A stretch of DNA of 63,172 nt from Bacillota bacterium. Lineage in GTDB: Bacteria; Bacillota; Clostridia; Lachnospirales; Lachnospiraceae. Below the pieces are notes generated by a model. The model did no database searches, had not been told where the DNA came from, and saw nothing but the letters and a program-made list of their open reading frames with translations. The stretch spans positions 1 to 63,172 of the forward strand of contig JAEYPA010000169.1 in NCBI GenBank assembly GCA_023411225.1, given 5' to 3'. The position numbers were made by a program, and so were the translations under genes. The first letter of the stretch is position 1. Each line of letters begins with the position of its first letter. Below, piece after piece: positions 61,075 to 63,172 of this stretch.

Positions 61075-61938
61075 ATGCATGAATACGATATTACATATGT
61101 TGATTTGAATCCGACTATATTCTTTGCTAGCAAAGAAAAAATGGTTAAGGATGACCACTACCATAACCATGATTTTGCAGAAATCACATATATATTATCA
61201 GGAACTGGTAAATATTATATTGAAGGTGCTACCTATGATGTGATAGCCGGGGATCTCATTATGTGCAATCCAGGAGTTAAGCATCATAACATAGTAGTGA
61301 ATGAGAAAGAGCCAACAGTGGAGGTGTTTATTGGCTTTACTAACTTCAAATTTAAAAATATGCCCGTAAATTCTATCATTCTACAGAATAATGAATACAT
61401 CATGCATACCTCAGGCAACCTTAAGAAGGAGATTAGCAAAACATGTTGGGAAATGGTAACAGAGCAGATGGGAGACCAAGTTGGAAAATACTTTATGCTT
61501 AAAGCCCAACTTATGAAAGTGCTATTACTTATCATACGTGAGTTATTAGGTGGAGAAATGCAGGAAGAACAGAATAGTTATAATTTTGAGTCGTATAACA
61601 AGAATTATGTTGTGAGAAGAATTGTTACTTACCTAGACGAGAACTATGCAAGCAAGATATCTCTGGATAAAATTGCTCGCAATATGTATCTTAGTCCAGT
61701 CTATATATCAAAAATATTTAAAGAGGAGACTGGGGAATCTCCAATCAATTACTTAATTAAAATTCGTTTAGAAAAGGCCAGAGATATTCTGATGAGTGAC
61801 GAAGACGGTAGCATAAAAACAATAGCCAATAGCGTTGGCTATGATGATGTCTATCATTTTAGTAAGTTGTTTAAGAAGCATTATGGAATTTCACCTTTGT
61901 ATTATCGTAAGACAAGAGGAAAGGTGAATTCACGATAA
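61075..61938 (+). CDS. AraC-family regulator with cupin-type sensor domain
   Basis: 287 residues: N-terminal cupin (HYHNHDFAEITYILSGTGKYYIEG with metal-type histidines) and C-terminal AraC DNA-binding domain (ISLDKIARNMYLSPVYISKIFKEETGESP, IKTIANSVGYDDVYHFSKLFKKHYGISP). Such proteins control sugar-use genes; no sugar operon adjoins it in the window. ATG 61075 follows AGGAGG with 8-nt spacing; the GTG at 61066 overlaps that site. Its stop lies inside the following terminator stem. Confidence 0.88.
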   Translation: MHEYDITYVDLNPTIFFASKEKMVKDDHYHNHDFAEITYILSGTGKYYIEGATYDVIAGDLIMCNPGVKHHNIVVNEKEPTVEVFIGFTNFKFKNMPVNSIILQNNEYIMHTSGNLKKEISKTCWEMVTEQMGDQVGKYFMLKAQLMKVLLLIIRELLGGEMQEEQNSYNFESYNKNYVVRRIVTYLDENYASKISLDKIARNMYLSPVYISKIFKEETGESPINYLIKIRLEKARDILMSDEDGSIKTIANSVGYDDVYHFSKLFKKHYGISPLYYRKTRGKVNSR

Positions 61939-61992
61939 GATAAAGGATGGAGATGGCATAGAAGTTTATGTCATTTTCATCCTTTATCTTAT
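61935..61992. terminator. Terminator hairpin
   Basis: ATAAGATAAAGGATG at 61935-61949 pairs perfectly with CATCCTTTATCTTAT at 61978-61992, with further pairing inside (TGGCATA/TATGTCA). A and T runs on either side could allow use in both directions. Confidence 0.8.
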
Positions 61993-62063
61993 GGTTATTC
62001 AATATCCAAGTAGTGAAGATTGTGGGCATAAACCTAAAATGAAGAACATAAGATAAATGATAT

Positions 62064-62077
62064 AGGAAACGTTTTCG
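62064..62077 (+). promoter_or_regulatory. Possible cre-like palindrome
   Basis: AGGAAACGTTTTCG has the near-palindromic core GAAACGTTTTC expected of CcpA/LacI-family sites. It is 138 nt upstream of the nitroreductase-like gene. CcpA is not in the window, so the role is inferred. Confidence 0.35.
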
Positions 62078-62214
62078 TGCATTAGATAATCTCACAAAAA
62101 AAAGTGAATATTAATTATGAAAATTGTGAAAAAATATCGAAAAAGTTATGCTACACTTAATATAGAAAGAATATAAGATTTATTATTTAATATAGATGAG
62201 AGGCGTTTTAATCC

Positions 62215-63030
62215 ATGGACTTTTATGAGGCAATTAATTGCAAGGGTTGGACGAAATCCTTTGTAATGGACGAGTTGCAGCCTGATATGGAAGAAAAAAT
62301 TATTAATTATTCCAAATATCTTAGAGGTTTTATTCCAGAGAAAAAGGATCGGTTTGCCATAATTCGTTATAAAGATATTAAAAGAAGTCACAGTGATTGG
62401 TTTATTGACAAAGCTCCTTATTATATGATTATCTACCTAGATGATTTGCAAAAGCAGCTAATGAATGCTGGCTATCTTATGGGACAATTGGCATTATATT
62501 TAATGACGAAAGAAATTGGTTCTTGTATTCTTGGTGTTAAAAAGATAAAAAAAGTAGAGGACAGAGAATTTCCAAAGACTGCTATGGTCTTATCAACAGA
62601 TGAAAATGAGGAGTCTGGAGAATGGATGGCTATTATGGCTTTCGGTAAACCCCAGCACCGCTTAAGACAATATTCCAAGGCAGTTAATAAACTTCTCGTA
62701 GAAAGGAAATGCATCTATAAAAGTAATACCGATGCTAATATTGGTGCTATCCTATTGGCTTCTGCTCATGTGCCATCCAGACTGATCTTTAGTCCATTTC
62801 GCTATGTGATTAGTGATAATAGAGTTCATGTATATACTAAAAATGATGCAATGATGACGAGCTTCCAGCGAAGTGCAGTGTGGCTAGAATGTGGAATTAT
62901 GTTGGCTTACCTTGGTATGAAAGCAGAAGAGTTATGGAAGAGCATGAACATAAAGCAGGTACAGCGTCTTGCTGAGAAAGAGCTGAACCATTTTCAGTAC
63001 ATAATCAGTTTATTTTTTGAGAATCAATAA
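62215..63030 (+). CDS. Nitroreductase-like protein (TM1586-type)
   Basis: 271 residues opening MDFYEAINCKGWTKSF. This is the TM1586-like nitroreductase type, a tandem arrangement of two short nitroreductase-fold halves: the first with NAGYLMGQLALYLMTKEIGSCIL, the second from about residue 160 with VWLECGIMLAYLGMKAEE. It probably binds FMN and reduces an unknown electron acceptor. It is separate from the nitroreductase at 9949. Upstream spacing to the AraC gene is 276 nt with terminator and cre-like site. Confidence 0.75.
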   Translation: MDFYEAINCKGWTKSFVMDELQPDMEEKIINYSKYLRGFIPEKKDRFAIIRYKDIKRSHSDWFIDKAPYYMIIYLDDLQKQLMNAGYLMGQLALYLMTKEIGSCILGVKKIKKVEDREFPKTAMVLSTDENEESGEWMAIMAFGKPQHRLRQYSKAVNKLLVERKCIYKSNTDANIGAILLASAHVPSRLIFSPFRYVISDNRVHVYTKNDAMMTSFQRSAVWLECGIMLAYLGMKAEELWKSMNIKQVQRLAEKELNHFQYIISLFFENQ

Positions 63031-63077
63031 TTCAACCAATTGTACAAAAAGTTTGTAAAAAACACTACAATTATATG

Positions 63078-63106
63078 TTGACATGAAGTTATTCATATAG
63101 TATAAT
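63078..63106 (+). promoter_or_regulatory. tRNA-Gly promoter
   Basis: Perfect TTGACA (63078-63083) and TATAAT (63101-63106) with a 17-nt spacer, 31 nt before the tRNA. Confidence 0.88.
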
Positions 63107-63137
63107 TTTATATGTCGTTGATATACGACTGATATAC

Positions 63138-63172
63138 GCGCGAGTGGCTCAGTGGTGGAGTATCGCCTTGCC
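63138..63172 (+). tRNA. tRNA-Gly (GCC), 5' part only
   Basis: Acceptor GCGCGAG, D-arm GGCTCAGTGGTGGAGT and the first anticodon-stem strand TCGCC followed by TTGCC. The window ends on the anticodon GCC (63170-63172), so the 3' half is outside. Identity as glycine rests on that anticodon and the strong match of the 5' half. Confidence 0.8.

Overview
The window reads as chromosomal DNA of an AT-rich, anaerobic, spore-forming Clostridia, most likely a Lachnospiraceae (Lachnoclostridium/Anaerocolumna-like). The pointers are an oxygen-sensitive class III ribonucleotide reductase, ATP-dependent PEP carboxykinase, a Csp-type germination protease together with a SleC-like cortex-lytic enzyme, DUF3793 and DUF6382-FHA proteins, a GH9-like lipoprotein and strong Shine-Dalgarno sites. 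The species assignment is inference.

Left arm (1-30700): an Rrf2/CymR-like regulator, cysK and a PatB/MalY beta-lyase form a sulfur amino acid cluster. It is followed by a Csp-like subtilisin, an AraC regulator, a HAD phosphatase with pckA, an aldo/keto reductase, a nitroreductase, a cupin, DUF3793, a ZIP transporter, a LacI-sensor/GGDEF protein, a TPR lipoprotein, hflX, nrdD with a fused thioredoxin-like tail, thyA-dfrA, a polysaccharide deacetylase, a SleC-like enzyme, carA-carB, a second HAD phosphatase and a divergent GH9-like lipoprotein. Most units end in clear intrinsic terminators.

Middle (30709-47902): a tRNA-Leu(CAG) gene carries a 17.1 kb integrated element bounded by a 64-bp perfect direct repeat (30736-30799 and 47803-47866). 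The element encodes a tyrosine integrase next to the tRNA, a winged-helix replication protein followed by two 27-bp iteron-like repeats, a small terminase candidate, a large terminase, an SPP1-type portal, a scaffold, a BhlA/UviB holin-like protein, a major capsid protein, and connector/neck-like proteins. No tail, tape-measure, baseplate or endolysin gene is visible. All genes lie on the plus strand and nearly 3.5 kb is non-coding repeat DNA: a 106/107-bp tandem family, an unrelated ~100-bp family, and shorter motifs shared between distant parts of the element. This fits a capsid-forming phage satellite (cf-PICI-like) or a phage-plasmid-like relic better than an ordinary prophage. It is the main candidate for an undescribed system.

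Right arm (48000-63172): VanZ-like protein, a D-2-hydroxyacid dehydrogenase, a YjbR/PUA-like fusion, an ArsC/Spx-like protein, azlC-azlD (minus strand), a DUF6382-FHA protein overlapping a convergent LysR regulator, two tandem PrsA/SurA-like foldases, purL, an AraC regulator, a nitroreductase-like protein, and the 5' part of a tRNA-Gly(GCC) cut by the window edge.

Start codons were moved from the longest reading frame wherever a Shine-Dalgarno site and family N-terminus favoured a downstream codon; each case is noted.
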